Below are positions 14,676 to 22,875 of a stretch of DNA of 26,731 nucleotides, one piece after another. The translations under genes were made by a program, and so were the position numbers. The stretch's first letter is position 1. The number at the start of each line of letters is the position of its first letter. This DNA is from a virus. The notes under the pieces are model-generated. The model ran no database searches and had not been told where the DNA came from. It worked only from the letters and a program-made list of their open reading frames with translations. The DNA lies in the IMG/VR virus record IMGVR_UViG_3300042874_000217, positions 1 through 26,731 of that record; one strand, given 5' to 3'.

Positions 14676-14984
14676 TTAATGCACCTTACCGTCCCACTCC
14701 ATGATGTATCCAAAAATTCTCTCCCTTGCTTGAGGAAAGGCTTTCTCATAATCAGGATGGGCTTCTCCAAGTTCGTACTCTGAACCAGATTTGGTAACAA
14801 TGACCTGTCTCTCTTTGTCAACGAAGACAATAGGAGAAGTCACGATCACTTCGCCATCTTCGAATTTAGGATTGTTATAAACCTTTCCTTGGATCCTCAA
14901 GACTTGCTCTTCAGGTGGAGCATAAGGATTGAAATCAGCCTCGTATTGTGTTATTGACCATTCTTCAATTTTCATTTGTTTCAT
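14676..14984 (-). CDS. Hypothetical protein, 102 aa
   Basis: The start is chosen at ATG 14984 (MKQMKIEEWSITQYEADFN), behind GAGGAG; the second Met (14975) is an alternative. Upstream codons in frame overlap a better small zinc-ribbon frame. The body is beta-rich and acidic (EQVLRIQGKVYNN; EVIVTSPIVFVDKERQVIVTKSG), ending with FGYIMEWDGKVH. It looks like a small OB- or SH3-like barrel, but that is a guess. Last gene of the dut group. Confidence 0.7.
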   Translation of the reverse strand: MKQMKIEEWSITQYEADFNPYAPPEEQVLRIQGKVYNNPKFEDGEVIVTSPIVFVDKERQVIVTKSGSEYELGEAHPDYEKAFPQARERIFGYIMEWDGKVH

Positions 14985-15063
14985 ATTTCTCCTCTCCATC
15001 TTTAAAAATATATTCATGACCGCAATTAGGACATTTACATTTTTCATTTTTCGAAAGATGCAC
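14965..15063 (-). CDS. Possible tiny zinc-ribbon protein, 32 aa
   Basis: From GTG 15063 a short frame encodes a peptide starting MHLSKNEKCKCPNCGHEY and ending ETNEN. The CKCPNCGH core is a typical zinc knuckle and is unlikely to arise by chance. It overlaps the membrane-protein gene upstream by 20 nt and the 102-aa gene downstream by 20 nt, as do other neighbours here. The ribosome site is poor, so it may be a fragment of a longer gene. Confidence 0.4.
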   Translation of the reverse strand: MHLSKNEKCKCPNCGHEYIFKDGEEKYETNEN

Positions 15064-15199
15064 AGATCCAAAAAAAAAGCAAACTAGCAACACATATAGC
15101 AAAAGCAACTCCGGGTGATTTTTTTGCCATCAAATAAACAGCAAACATTGACAAAGAAAATGATAAAAACAAAACAGATCCGACAATAGTTAAATTCAT
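15044..15199 (-). CDS. Small membrane protein, 51 aa, two predicted helices
   Basis: ATG 15199 overlaps the dUTPase TGA (ATGA). Residues about 4-24 (TIVGSVLFLSFSLSMFAVYL) and 30-47 (GVAFAICVASLLFFWICA) are hydrophobic and separated by the basic turn MAKKSP, making a helical hairpin in the inner membrane. Small two-helix membrane proteins are common in phages (for example superinfection exclusion or lysis accessories), but nothing here identifies the role. Confidence 0.6.
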   Translation of the reverse strand: MNLTIVGSVLFLSFSLSMFAVYLMAKKSPGVAFAICVASLLFFWICASFEK

Positions 15200-15741
15200 T
15201 GATTGTCCCTGTCCGTAATATGAACTCCCGTATGACCAAAACCTCCTGAACGATTGGAAAGGTTTTTATGTGCTAAAAGCTCTTTCTCTGTGCCGACTGA
15301 AAAGTAAGTCTCAATAGTCCTGTTTTTAACGATTTCTATCTGGGCAATCCTATCACCTTCTTCAATCAAGATAGGAATGTCAGAAATGTTTGACACAAGG
15401 ATGAATATTTCATCAGTGTAATCACCGTCGATTGTGCCGGGTGAATTAATAACGATTAGTCCGTTTTTCAGCGCAAGACCCGACCTAGGATTAATAGAAA
15501 CATGATAACCCATAGGAATAATCGGTCTCCACCCCGTAGGAATGAGAACTCGGTCATTATTCTGGATGACGATATTGTCCGTAACACTCTGCACAATTTT
15601 CGAGTTCTTTCTTGTGTAGGATGTTACTAAACCGGAATGAAAATGAGCGCTAATGTCTGCACATGCTGCATACTTCGTTTTGTACTCAGGAAGAATCGGA
15701 TTTGCTCCATCAACAGGAACGAACTTAACATTTGACCACAT
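15196..15741 (-). CDS. dut: dUTPase (trimeric dUTP diphosphatase)
   Basis: Hydrolyses dUTP to dUMP and pyrophosphate, keeping uracil out of phage DNA and feeding thymidylate synthesis. The five conserved motifs are visible in order: I CADISA (about 27-32), II PRSGLALKNG (about 87), III GTIDGDYTDE (about 103, with the catalytic Asp), IV GDRIAQIEIV (about 128) and V RSGGFGHTG (about 164, P-loop-like tail). At 181 aa it is longer than the usual 140-150 because of an insert between motifs I and II (about residues 40-65). ATG 15741 follows AAGGAG, 11 nt after the regA stop. Confidence 0.95.
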   Translation of the reverse strand: MWSNVKFVPVDGANPILPEYKTKYAACADISAHFHSGLVTSYTRKNSKIVQSVTDNIVIQNNDRVLIPTGWRPIIPMGYHVSINPRSGLALKNGLIVINSPGTIDGDYTDEIFILVSNISDIPILIEEGDRIAQIEIVKNRTIETYFSVGTEKELLAHKNLSNRSGGFGHTGVHITDRDNQ

Positions 15742-15752
15742 AATAAATCTCC

Positions 15753-16193
15753 TTATTTTATGATATTACCTACAGTGTATTTCGAGTTCAGTGTCCAAAG
15801 AGGTTTTTCTTTGAATGAAACAACCTTAACAGAGGAATGCGGTAACCGATCCTCGATCATTTCAGGCTTAATGACTTTCAGAAATCCCCATTCTTGAAGA
15901 AGAAAGGCAATCAAGTTCCGACGGAGTTTGTCATCTTCAGAAAAATTCACATCCTTGCCGTCGATGAGGAACATTTCCTTGAAGTGAACAATATAAAACT
16001 TACCTCTCTTCTGGTAAATGTGGCAAGACTGGGAAAGCTTCTTTTTACCGTCTTTGAACGAAGGAATTCCAATCCTCTCAAGAGTCTCTTTGATGATAAG
16101 GAATTGTTCGTCATCAGTCGGAAGGATTTCAATTGCTTGGTTAACCCATTCGTCAATACTCATTCTAATTCTTTCTTGAATCGCTTGACTCAT
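15753..16193 (-). CDS. regA: RegA translational repressor
   Basis: Matches T4 RegA closely by eye: KETLERIGIP, LSQSCHIYQKRGKFYIVHFKEMFLIDG, LRRNLIAFLLQEWGF and the C-terminal VVSFKEKPLW...KYTVGNI. RegA binds the start region of phage mRNAs and represses their translation, in T4 including the clamp, clamp-loader and its own messages. It is 146 aa versus 122 in T4, the extra length lying at the N-terminus; Met11 (MSIDEWVNQ) is a possible shorter start. The ATG overlaps the gp62 stop by 4 nt (ATGA). Confidence 0.95.
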   Translation of the reverse strand: MSQAIQERIRMSIDEWVNQAIEILPTDDEQFLIIKETLERIGIPSFKDGKKKLSQSCHIYQKRGKFYIVHFKEMFLIDGKDVNFSEDDKLRRNLIAFLLQEWGFLKVIKPEMIEDRLPHSSVKVVSFKEKPLWTLNSKYTVGNIIK

Positions 16194-16666
16194 TTTGATG
16201 TCTCACTTTTTGTCTGTTTTTTCTTAGATGCCTTTTCAGCACCGCCTTTATAAAGAACTTCTTGGATACTTTCCATTTGCTTCTCTGTAATCAGATCAGC
16301 AAAAGCCTTTGCTTTTTCAACGGAGCATTTATACACTTCGGAGAGAATTTCAAGTTTTTCGTCCTTCTTTCTCTTCTCCCATTTACCTCTTGTCTTTCCT
16401 TTTCTGACAACTGAATGGAGGAAAATGAAGTGTTCCCTCTTTCCTAAACCTGGAGTTTTGTTAATCTGATTAGCAAGAACGGTTGAGTAATCTCCCAGGT
16501 TAGAGAAGAACCGATTCACAACAAAAGGAGAATAAACTCTTTCAAAGTTCTCATCAAACTCCGGAATCTTTTTGCTTGTCGTAATCATACCGATATAATC
16601 CCAAAGAGATATTTCCTCGACGTTCGTCTCTTTCTTCTCTTTAGACTTCCGTTTGCCTTGTTCCAT
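16190..16666 (-). CDS. 62: Clamp loader small subunit (T4 gp62-like)
   Basis: Assigned from position (between gp44 and regA, as in T4) and from a segment matching T4 gp62: GLGKREHFIFLHSVVRKGKTRGKWEKR, equivalent to [26 protein letters not shown]. In T4, gp62 joins four gp44 subunits to load the gp45 clamp on DNA. About 158 aa versus 187. The start is ATG 16666, 7 nt after GGAGG; the adjacent ATG 16669 is nearly as good. Lys-rich N- and C-terminal tails (GKRKSKEKKE; KKKQTKSETSK) are unusual additions. Confidence 0.88.
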   Translation of the reverse strand: MEQGKRKSKEKKETNVEEISLWDYIGMITTSKKIPEFDENFERVYSPFVVNRFFSNLGDYSTVLANQINKTPGLGKREHFIFLHSVVRKGKTRGKWEKRKKDEKLEILSEVYKCSVEKAKAFADLITEKQMESIQEVLYKGGAEKASKKKQTKSETSK

Positions 16667-16718
16667 CATGTGTCCTCCACCAATCAACGTATTTCTCAAG
16701 ACTCATACCGGTCAAGAA

Positions 16719-16940
16719 TCAATCTACTTCACCGAACTTTTGAATGAAGTAAGAAAGCGGATAATCCTTCTTATGACAAACCTTATTATCTTTACCACAA
16801 GAGCAGAAATCAATCCTGTAAAGGAGATAAAGATTACCTTCGTTCATGAAAAACACTTCACCGCTCTTTGTGTTACAGATGACGCAACCGTTCATCATGT
16901 GTTGGAAAGTAATCAAGGCTCGTTCGTATTGAATCTCCAT
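16719..16940 (-). CDS. Small Cys-rich protein between gp44 and gp62, 73 aa
   Basis: Has C19-V-I-C22 and C46-S-C48 plus C55, a plausible zinc site, in a small beta-rich protein (EVFFMNEGNLYLLYRIDFCSCG). It starts 7 nt after gp44 ends and lies ahead of gp62, two genes whose products form one complex. In T4 these genes abut with no gene between them. A role in clamp loading or its control is inferred from position only. The ribosome site GAGGG is short-spaced. Confidence 0.7.
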   Translation of the reverse strand: MEIQYERALITFQHMMNGCVICNTKSGEVFFMNEGNLYLLYRIDFCSCGKDNKVCHKKDYPLSYFIQKFGEVD

Positions 16941-16946
16941 AAACCC

Positions 16947-17906
16947 TCACTTAAAATTGCACTGGCCCATGAGCTCCACGGTCATAGCACCCATGTTAAG
17001 TTCTGGATCAATAGCTGAAACATGCTGGATCTGGTACGTGTTAAGCGTCAGAATCGCTTGGGCTATTGACGACGGATCAAAGATATCATAAACGTGTTTA
17101 TAAAGAGCACGAAAGAAATCCTCGGGAGTCGTATAAGTCTCGGCTATCCACTTTCGGGCAGCTTTATAATCCTTCTCACGGAGAGCTTTTATATATTCTT
17201 TTATCTCTCCAGTTCCTGACATCATGATAGATTCATCAATTACTCCGACAGAGTTAAAGGCTCTTTGGAGCTCCTGAATGCACTTTCTAAAATCAGGGTA
17301 ATGCTTTTGGATTAAAAATGCAAGAGCTTTCTTGTTGAACTTGACTCCTTCAGTCTCAAGGATCATCATACACCGATCCATGAATTGAGTTGCCAAGGCA
17401 GCTTTTTCAGAAGGTTGAGATTTGAAATCAATCATCATGAGTCTTGACTTCAATGGATCGATAATCTTTGAAAGAAAGTTACAAGTAAAAATGAACCGGC
17501 AAGAATTAGCCGTTTGTTCAATGACTCCACGGAGAGCAGCTTGTCCCTCTTTAGAGATATAATCGAACTCATCACCGAGAAATACCCGGTGATTTCCTGT
17601 AAGGGACATGGAAGAAGCAAAAGAATAAATCTTTGTTCGCACATCAGCAACCGAATTATCTTTTGAACAGTTCATAAAGAGAAGGTCGGCGTTTATCTCT
17701 TTGCACAGAGCGGTAGAAATTGTACTTTTACCCGTTCCGTGTGTTCCAAAAAGTAGCATATTTTGCACAGTGCCTGAGTCTCGCTGTTGCCGAAACATAT
17801 TTTTTATACTTTCAGGAAGTATACAATCGTCTATTTTCTGTGGCCGGTATTTTTCCGTCCACAAATAGTCTTTCACATCATCTTTTACTTCTTCCATGTC
17901 TGCCAT
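16947..17906 (-). CDS. 44: Clamp loader ATPase subunit (T4 gp44-like)
   Basis: AAA+ ATPase that opens and places the sliding clamp. WTEKYRPQKIDD (16-27) is the standard clamp-loader N-terminus; Walker A is GTHGTGKST (54-62); Walker B is VFLGDEFD (108-115); sensor 1 is IFTCNF (about 149). The arginine-finger SRC box appears as SRL (about 164), so the usual Cys is replaced but the Arg is kept. Length 319 aa equals T4 gp44. AAGGAGAGG precedes ATG 17906, 12 nt after the clamp gene. Confidence 0.97.
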   Translation of the reverse strand: MADMEEVKDDVKDYLWTEKYRPQKIDDCILPESIKNMFRQQRDSGTVQNMLLFGTHGTGKSTISTALCKEINADLLFMNCSKDNSVADVRTKIYSFASSMSLTGNHRVFLGDEFDYISKEGQAALRGVIEQTANSCRFIFTCNFLSKIIDPLKSRLMMIDFKSQPSEKAALATQFMDRCMMILETEGVKFNKKALAFLIQKHYPDFRKCIQELQRAFNSVGVIDESIMMSGTGEIKEYIKALREKDYKAARKWIAETYTTPEDFFRALYKHVYDIFDPSSIAQAILTLNTYQIQHVSAIDPELNMGAMTVELMGQCNFK

Positions 17907-17918
17907 AATAACCTCTCC

Positions 17919-18599
17919 TTACTTGCCGAATTTTGACTGGACGTTCAAAGCAACCCAGTATTGAATATTCTCTCCGAGGAAGTGGGAAATATTCTTTGAA
18001 GAGATACCGACATTGTATTCACCACCCATGATATTGACAAGCTTTGACATTTCGAAAACGATATCAAAGGAATCAATCTCAAGCTCGGCTTTGTTCTCAA
18101 TGTTGAAGTTATTAGAATGGGAATTGTCAACGTCAGTTACGGTCAAGTTAACAACGTCCTCTTTGTTCTTCGTAATGACAAGGTGATTCAATCCCATTGT
18201 CGTGGCAGCCTTGATAACATCGGCGAACTGGTTCTTTGACAACGTGAAGATAACCTCTGTTTTCGGCATGACGATATCTTTCTTGACAGTCTCAATGGTA
18301 TCGGCATTGGCAAACATATAACGAACAATCGTTGAAGAATCAGCATACTTTATTATACAATACTTCTCGGACTCTGTAAAGTCAATATCAGCACCTTCAA
18401 ACATTTTTAATACTTGAATGAAGTTCGGAAGATCGTAAATACCGAAGCCGATCGGGAATTCTTCTTGAATGTCCGCCTTAGCCAGGACTGTCTTTGACGG
18501 ATCAACTGTTCTCAGGACTTTACCAGCATCAACCAGGATGCTTGGATTAATTGAGGTAAAGTTAGACAAAACTGACATAGTTTCTTTTGATAGACGCAT
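17919..18599 (-). CDS. 45: DNA polymerase sliding clamp (T4 gp45-like)
   Basis: 226 aa versus 228 in T4. It is located directly before gp44 as in T4, with the clamp-like pattern of repeated beta-strand/helix units (MRLSKETMSVLSNFTSINPS at the start, as in T4 gp45) and a C-terminal GENIQYWVALNVQSKFGK. It forms a ring that tethers gp43 and, in T4, activates late transcription through gp55. Both partners are in this window: gp43 ends in a hydrophobic LLSFF tail and gp55 has PLDQFINIV. Ribosome site GGAGAG before ATG 18599. Confidence 0.95.
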   Translation of the reverse strand: MRLSKETMSVLSNFTSINPSILVDAGKVLRTVDPSKTVLAKADIQEEFPIGFGIYDLPNFIQVLKMFEGADIDFTESEKYCIIKYADSSTIVRYMFANADTIETVKKDIVMPKTEVIFTLSKNQFADVIKAATTMGLNHLVITKNKEDVVNLTVTDVDNSHSNNFNIENKAELEIDSFDIVFEMSKLVNIMGGEYNVGISSKNISHFLGENIQYWVALNVQSKFGK

Positions 18600-18601
18600 T
18601 A

Positions 18602-19399
18602 TTACTCTCCTTTTTTAATCTTTCGTTTCTTGGGGCCCCGCTGTTTGAAGGACCACTTATCCATTCCTTTACTGTCTCGTTTAAGCAAATCACTCATTTT
18701 AAAATCATTCAGCGGCTCCTTTACCAAATCATTGCTCAAATACCGTTCGATCCTTTGAGCGGCTTCCCACGGTGATATCACCCTTTCAAATTTGTATTTA
18801 CTTAACAACGGATTAACAAAAATCTTTGCTCCGCTCATTTCAACTTTAAATATAGACCTTCCAAGCTCTATTGAAATAACAGGAGTTTCAAATTTCTGGT
18901 TAATGCTTTCTGATATATCAGAGTATCTTTTCAAGAACTCAAGCAATCTTATATGAGCAGGTTCTGAGAAAGGCGCACCGAACCAAGAAGATCCTTTGCC
19001 TAATTCTATACATCTATTTTTCTGATTACAAGAAACAGCTAAAGCATTTTGAAGCTTGACCATTTCTAAAGGCGAAGAAGCATAAATTGTGTCGAATGAA
19101 GGAAGGTCAACAAGATCAAGAACCGGTTTATAAGAATACATAGCGTAAAACTCGCCGCAAAAAGAAATCAAAATTGTGTTGATATCCGCGTTTCTATGAC
19201 TTCTTCCGGAAACGTTTTTGATGAAAGGAGCTCCACGCGGAACAAGCTCTTGAAGATCTTTAAAAAACGAAACGAACGAAGATCCCAGGATATTCTTCAT
19301 GTCTCCATCTTTCTCTTCTATTTCAGTTCTTATCCAAACCGGTTCATCAGAAATAAGAACAGAGTCGTAATAATCATGGCGCTTATCTATAATTTTCAT
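18602..19399 (-). CDS. Conserved phage protein of unknown function, 265 aa
   Basis: The first gene after a near-perfect promoter (19439-19467) and directly ahead of the clamp gene, so it heads the replisome operon. The N-terminus MKIIDKRHDYYDSVL and the later ISFCGEFYAMY recall a widespread phage hypothetical family whose members begin with a K-x-x-D-Y-Y-D pattern; this is from memory and untested. It ends in a strongly basic tail (KQRGPKKRKIKKGE). In T4 the corresponding slot holds the small RNA-polymerase-binding protein RpbA, which this protein does not resemble in size. Confidence 0.8.
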   Translation of the reverse strand: MKIIDKRHDYYDSVLISDEPVWIRTEIEEKDGDMKNILGSSFVSFFKDLQELVPRGAPFIKNVSGRSHRNADINTILISFCGEFYAMYSYKPVLDLVDLPSFDTIYASSPLEMVKLQNALAVSCNQKNRCIELGKGSSWFGAPFSEPAHIRLLEFLKRYSDISESINQKFETPVISIELGRSIFKVEMSGAKIFVNPLLSKYKFERVISPWEAAQRIERYLSNDLVKEPLNDFKMSDLLKRDSKGMDKWSFKQRGPKKRKIKKGE

Positions 19400-19438
19400 A
19401 ACTCTCTTTTAACCTCACGTTTTTTTGCTTTTCTTCTT

Positions 19439-19467
19439 ATTATAATATGAAATAGGCACTCTGTCAA
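19439..19467 (-). promoter_or_regulatory. Consensus sigma70 promoter for the clamp/clamp-loader operon
   Basis: Minus strand TTGACA, exactly 17 nt, TATAAT: a perfect match to the bacterial consensus. It begins at the last codons of gp46 and lies 40 nt before the 265-aa gene. It probably drives the 265-aa gene, 45, 44, the 73-aa gene, 62, regA and dut. Confidence 0.9.
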
Positions 19468-21176
19468 GAGATTTCTTCGTATTGGGTAAATCCTGACGAA
19501 TTAATTGAGGCTTTGACTGTCCGATCAAAGAATGTCTCCACCCCTTCTCTGTGCGAAATGACAACGAAGTTTATATTTTCCTGTGAAGTCTTACCTGTAT
19601 CCGAAAGAACATCAAAGAATGCCTCGATTCCTGTCAAATCGAGGCCGGAATCTAAAATTTCGTCGATAAATAAGAGATTTACAGAGGCCGAGTTCTTTCT
19701 CTTTGCAATCTCTCTAAAGGCAAACAAGATGCTCAGGTCAAGACGAAGTTTTTCACCGTCCGAGAAATTGCCATAAGAATAAGAATCAATATTCCTTCCT
19801 TTAAAGGATTCGTCAAAGTTTTCATTAAAGGAAAAGAGAACGTTGAAATTGAACTTCTCAAGAAATGAGTTTACCGTGTTATTGATCATCGGCAAGTAAA
19901 AGTTAATGATCTTTGTTTTAGCTCCTGAATCCTTCAAGATATGAATTCCTTTCTTCAGGACGTCAAAATATTTGTACTTCTCTTGGATGCTTATATCAGC
20001 GTCCTTGACAGCTTTCTTTAGGTCTTGGATTTCATCATCTGAAATAATCTCTCGTGACTCTTTTGTTATGTCAATGATTTCTTGTTCAATATAAGAAACC
20101 TTTATTTTCAAGGACTTAATTTCGCCTTGGATGATTTCTTTCTTTTTTGATGCAGCCTGGTTGAACTGATTTATCTCTCGTTGAACTTGGAGTTTTTCAT
20201 CAATTTCTTTGATCCGAGTATTAAGCTCTTCCAGTGCAGGAGTAAATTTGTCCTTTGCTTGTGTCAAAATATTGATGTGTTTTGCCTTGTGTTCTTCTGT
20301 TAGTTCAGTATTACACTTAAGACATTTATCGGATTCTTCGTAAAATTTAATCTCCTTAAGAGTCCTTGAGAGATTACCTTCAATCTTGATTCTGAAAGCT
20401 TCAAGTTTCTTCTTTTGTGCTTCAAGATCTTTGATATCATATATATCCTTCTCTTCTATTTCAGCGGCCGAAGACTCAAGAGAAAAGATATCATTTTGGA
20501 TTGAAAGGATTGAATCCTTCTTGTTCTTTATCCTGTCATCAGTGCTTGTTTTGTTCTGATTGAATCTTTCAAACAAGAATGTGTATTGCTTCTTCGCAAG
20601 TTCCTTTTCTTTCCCCGCTAACTGGATGCTTACCTCATGGTCTTTTATCTTACCTTTGAGAATATCGTTCATCCTTGAGAAAATGGAAATATTAAGAATG
20701 TCCTCAATAATTTCTCTCTTTTGACCAGCAGGCATTTTCATGAAAGGGATGTAATTCGAGGATCCTAGCGTCACTATTTGAGTGAACGTCCTGTAGTTCA
20801 TATTAAGGATTTCTTCTTCAAGGTAAGTTTGGTAATCACGAACCGAAGCGTCCTGGTGCACCAGAGAATCATTAATGTAAATCTCGAAAATGCCCGGATG
20901 AATTCCTCTAATGATTTTGTATTCAGTATCCTTTATTGAAAAATTAATTGTCACCAAAAGGTCTTTCTTGTTGACGTTATTTACCAGCTGAGGCTTCTTG
21001 ATATCTCTGAACGGCTTACCGAAAAGAGCAAATGTAATGACCTCGGTAAGTATTGATTTTCCTTGACCATTTTTTCCTACGATTAAGGTCTTCTTATGAT
21101 TCATAAAATCAAAAGAAACCGGTCTATTGCCGACTGAAAGGATATTCTTGAAAGTCACTGATTTAATGTTAAGCAT
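19464..21176 (-). CDS. 46: Recombination endonuclease subunit gp46 (Rad50/SbcC-like ATPase)
   Basis: SMC-type ATPase that works with gp47 to process DNA ends for recombination-dependent replication. Walker A GKNGQGKS (34-41) is near the N-terminus. Long coiled coils (about 170-420) flank a zinc hook CLKC (about 290). The ABC signature FSDGEKLRLDLSIL (about 475) and Walker B LLFIDEILDSGLD (about 510) complete the split head. 570 aa versus 560 in T4. The start overlaps gp47 by 8 nt. Confidence 0.97.
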   Translation of the reverse strand: MLNIKSVTFKNILSVGNRPVSFDFMNHKKTLIVGKNGQGKSILTEVITFALFGKPFRDIKKPQLVNNVNKKDLLVTINFSIKDTEYKIIRGIHPGIFEIYINDSLVHQDASVRDYQTYLEEEILNMNYRTFTQIVTLGSSNYIPFMKMPAGQKREIIEDILNISIFSRMNDILKGKIKDHEVSIQLAGKEKELAKKQYTFLFERFNQNKTSTDDRIKNKKDSILSIQNDIFSLESSAAEIEEKDIYDIKDLEAQKKKLEAFRIKIEGNLSRTLKEIKFYEESDKCLKCNTELTEEHKAKHINILTQAKDKFTPALEELNTRIKEIDEKLQVQREINQFNQAASKKKEIIQGEIKSLKIKVSYIEQEIIDITKESREIISDDEIQDLKKAVKDADISIQEKYKYFDVLKKGIHILKDSGAKTKIINFYLPMINNTVNSFLEKFNFNVLFSFNENFDESFKGRNIDSYSYGNFSDGEKLRLDLSILFAFREIAKRKNSASVNLLFIDEILDSGLDLTGIEAFFDVLSDTGKTSQENINFVVISHREGVETFFDRTVKASINSSGFTQYEEIS

Positions 21177-22233
21177 TCTTAATTTCCTTTGCTTTCTGGT
21201 AAAGATCTGACATAAGAGATATTAAACTGAACTTATCCTCTTCTTCATAATTCTGTTCGTTGATGTACTCCTGGAGAAATTCAATCGTATCCTTTCTAAC
21301 GAATGACTGTGAATCATCAATCTTTTCAAAATCAATGTTCTCTATTACAGCAACAGAATAAGGTTCTTGCTTGCCGAGTTCTGTCATGAAAAGGTCGAAC
21401 TCATAAGAATTCTGGTTCTTGTCCACGTATATCTTGAGTATTTTATCACGATAATTCTTTCCTTGCAACGAAAAAGACTTAGAAAAGAATATTTTTTCAT
21501 GGATCGTTACTTGATTATAAAGGAATTCCTCTTTGTCTGTTTCGGGTTCGTATATGATAACACGCTTAGGATCATCATAATCATTCCATGAAAGTTCATA
21601 AGGAGAACCAATATAAGAAATCTTATCAGATTCAGATGGAACATGATAATGCCCAGAGTATGTTCTTTTGAACTTTGAAAACAAAGACGATGATAATCCT
21701 CCTTGATTGACAACATTTTTCAGCATGTAAAAGCCTGAAATGTCGAAATGACCGCAGCAAATCTCGGCTGCGGAAGTATCAAGAAGGTGCAAAGCTTCCT
21801 CTTTGTTTGAGTCGCATATCCATGGAACAAAGAGGAAGAGCGTATTACCTATCATGACTTCTTGAGGAGTATCATAAATCTTGAACGGAGTCCAACCAAG
21901 GAGTTCTCTCGGTGCATTAATTGCTAATGTATTCTTGTTGTATGAGTCATGATTGCCTACAATAATATGAAGAGTTAATCCGGAATTCAAGAAGCCGTTA
22001 GTGAAGAAATCATAAGTCTTTCGTAATGTCTTGAAATTTATGTGTTTGCGGATATCATAAACATCACCAAAGTGAATAACATCGGTGACACCTTCGGCCA
22101 CCAAACGAGGAATAAGCTCTTTGAAAAAGTTTTCTTGATGCTTAAGAAAAAGATTATTAGAGTTACCTGCACCAAAATGAGTGTCTGTTAAAAATGCTAA
22201 TTTATGATACAACTTTTTCAGATTATTGGTCAT
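21169..22233 (-). CDS. 47: Recombination endonuclease subunit gp47 (Mre11/SbcD-like nuclease)
   Basis: Metallophosphoesterase nuclease partner of gp46. The conserved metal-binding motifs appear in order: DTHFG (Asp17, His19), HFGDVYD (about 53), GNHDSYN (about 95), CGHFD (about 158) and SGHYHVP (about 192). 354 aa versus 339 in T4. Unlike T4, no small genes separate it from 46, and the two overlap by 8 nt. The ATG 22233 overlaps the gp55 stop by one base (TAATG), so translation of 55-47-46 is probably coupled. Confidence 0.97.
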   Translation of the reverse strand: MTNNLKKLYHKLAFLTDTHFGAGNSNNLFLKHQENFFKELIPRLVAEGVTDVIHFGDVYDIRKHINFKTLRKTYDFFTNGFLNSGLTLHIIVGNHDSYNKNTLAINAPRELLGWTPFKIYDTPQEVMIGNTLFLFVPWICDSNKEEALHLLDTSAAEICCGHFDISGFYMLKNVVNQGGLSSSLFSKFKRTYSGHYHVPSESDKISYIGSPYELSWNDYDDPKRVIIYEPETDKEEFLYNQVTIHEKIFFSKSFSLQGKNYRDKILKIYVDKNQNSYEFDLFMTELGKQEPYSVAVIENIDFEKIDDSQSFVRKDTIEFLQEYINEQNYEEEDKFSLISLMSDLYQKAKEIKNA

Positions 22234-22856
22234 TAAGCATCCTCTCCTTCGGTATCTCCGGTTTCGTCTGAGATATCCTCACCAACGATGTTGATAAACT
22301 GGTCCAGAGGAGAGATTACATATTTCTTCTTTTTGGGTTCCTTTCGCTCAATTATGGTCACTTCCTGAAGCTTCTCGTTCTCAGAGAGAAAGGAGTTGAT
22401 TTGATCAACAAAGACCTGTGCGTCAAGAGATTCCTCGGATCCTACACCATCAAACTGGGCACTTATAATTTCATTTAATGCAGCAGAATCGGAAAGAAGG
22501 CGTAGTTGACCATCTCTTTGCTTCTTTTCTTTCTGAATTCTACGGATGAAAGCATTAAAGGCAACCTTCGTGAAATAACCAAAAGCATTAGAAGAAAGAG
22601 CAGGATCGAAATTCAAAGCAGCTTTAAGACAATTTTCGATTCCATCGTTTACCATTTCTCCAAGGTAAGTATAGTTGTTAAAGTTTGACTTCCTACCTAG
22701 GTTCTTGCATATCAAGATGATTCCTTCTCCTAGGATAGCTGAATCCGAGAAAGAATTGAGAGTAACAGACGGGTCCGCTGTTTTCTCAATCTTGTACTGA
22801 ACTAATGCCTGGGTGAACCGTTTATTATTCAGATATTCGTTTTTTACTCTGGCCAC
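22233..22856 (-). CDS. 55: Late-transcription sigma factor (T4 gp55-like)
   Basis: Directs host RNA polymerase to late promoters (TATAAATA in T4). Segments match T4 gp55: EYLNNKRFTQALVQYK, NFNNYTYLGEMVNDGIENCLKAALNFDP and YFTKVAFNAFIRRIQKEKKQ (the sigma region 2-like core). In T4 the clamp-binding motif SLDFLYE is at the extreme C-terminus; here a comparable SPLDQFINIV (about 180-189) is followed by about 18 acidic residues. The start is GTG 22856 with AGGAG upstream. 207 aa versus 185. Confidence 0.95.
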   Translation of the reverse strand: MARVKNEYLNNKRFTQALVQYKIEKTADPSVTLNSFSDSAILGEGIILICKNLGRKSNFNNYTYLGEMVNDGIENCLKAALNFDPALSSNAFGYFTKVAFNAFIRRIQKEKKQRDGQLRLLSDSAALNEIISAQFDGVGSEESLDAQVFVDQINSFLSENEKLQEVTIIERKEPKKKKYVISPLDQFINIVGEDISDETGDTEGEDA

Positions 22857-22875
22857 GTCTTCTCCTAAAATTGTA

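Noticed and set aside
16690-16718. TTGACC-N18-TACGTT as a promoter for gp62
   Set aside because: Poor -10 hexamer and non-optimal spacing; the gene is explained by read-through from the clamp operon promoter.
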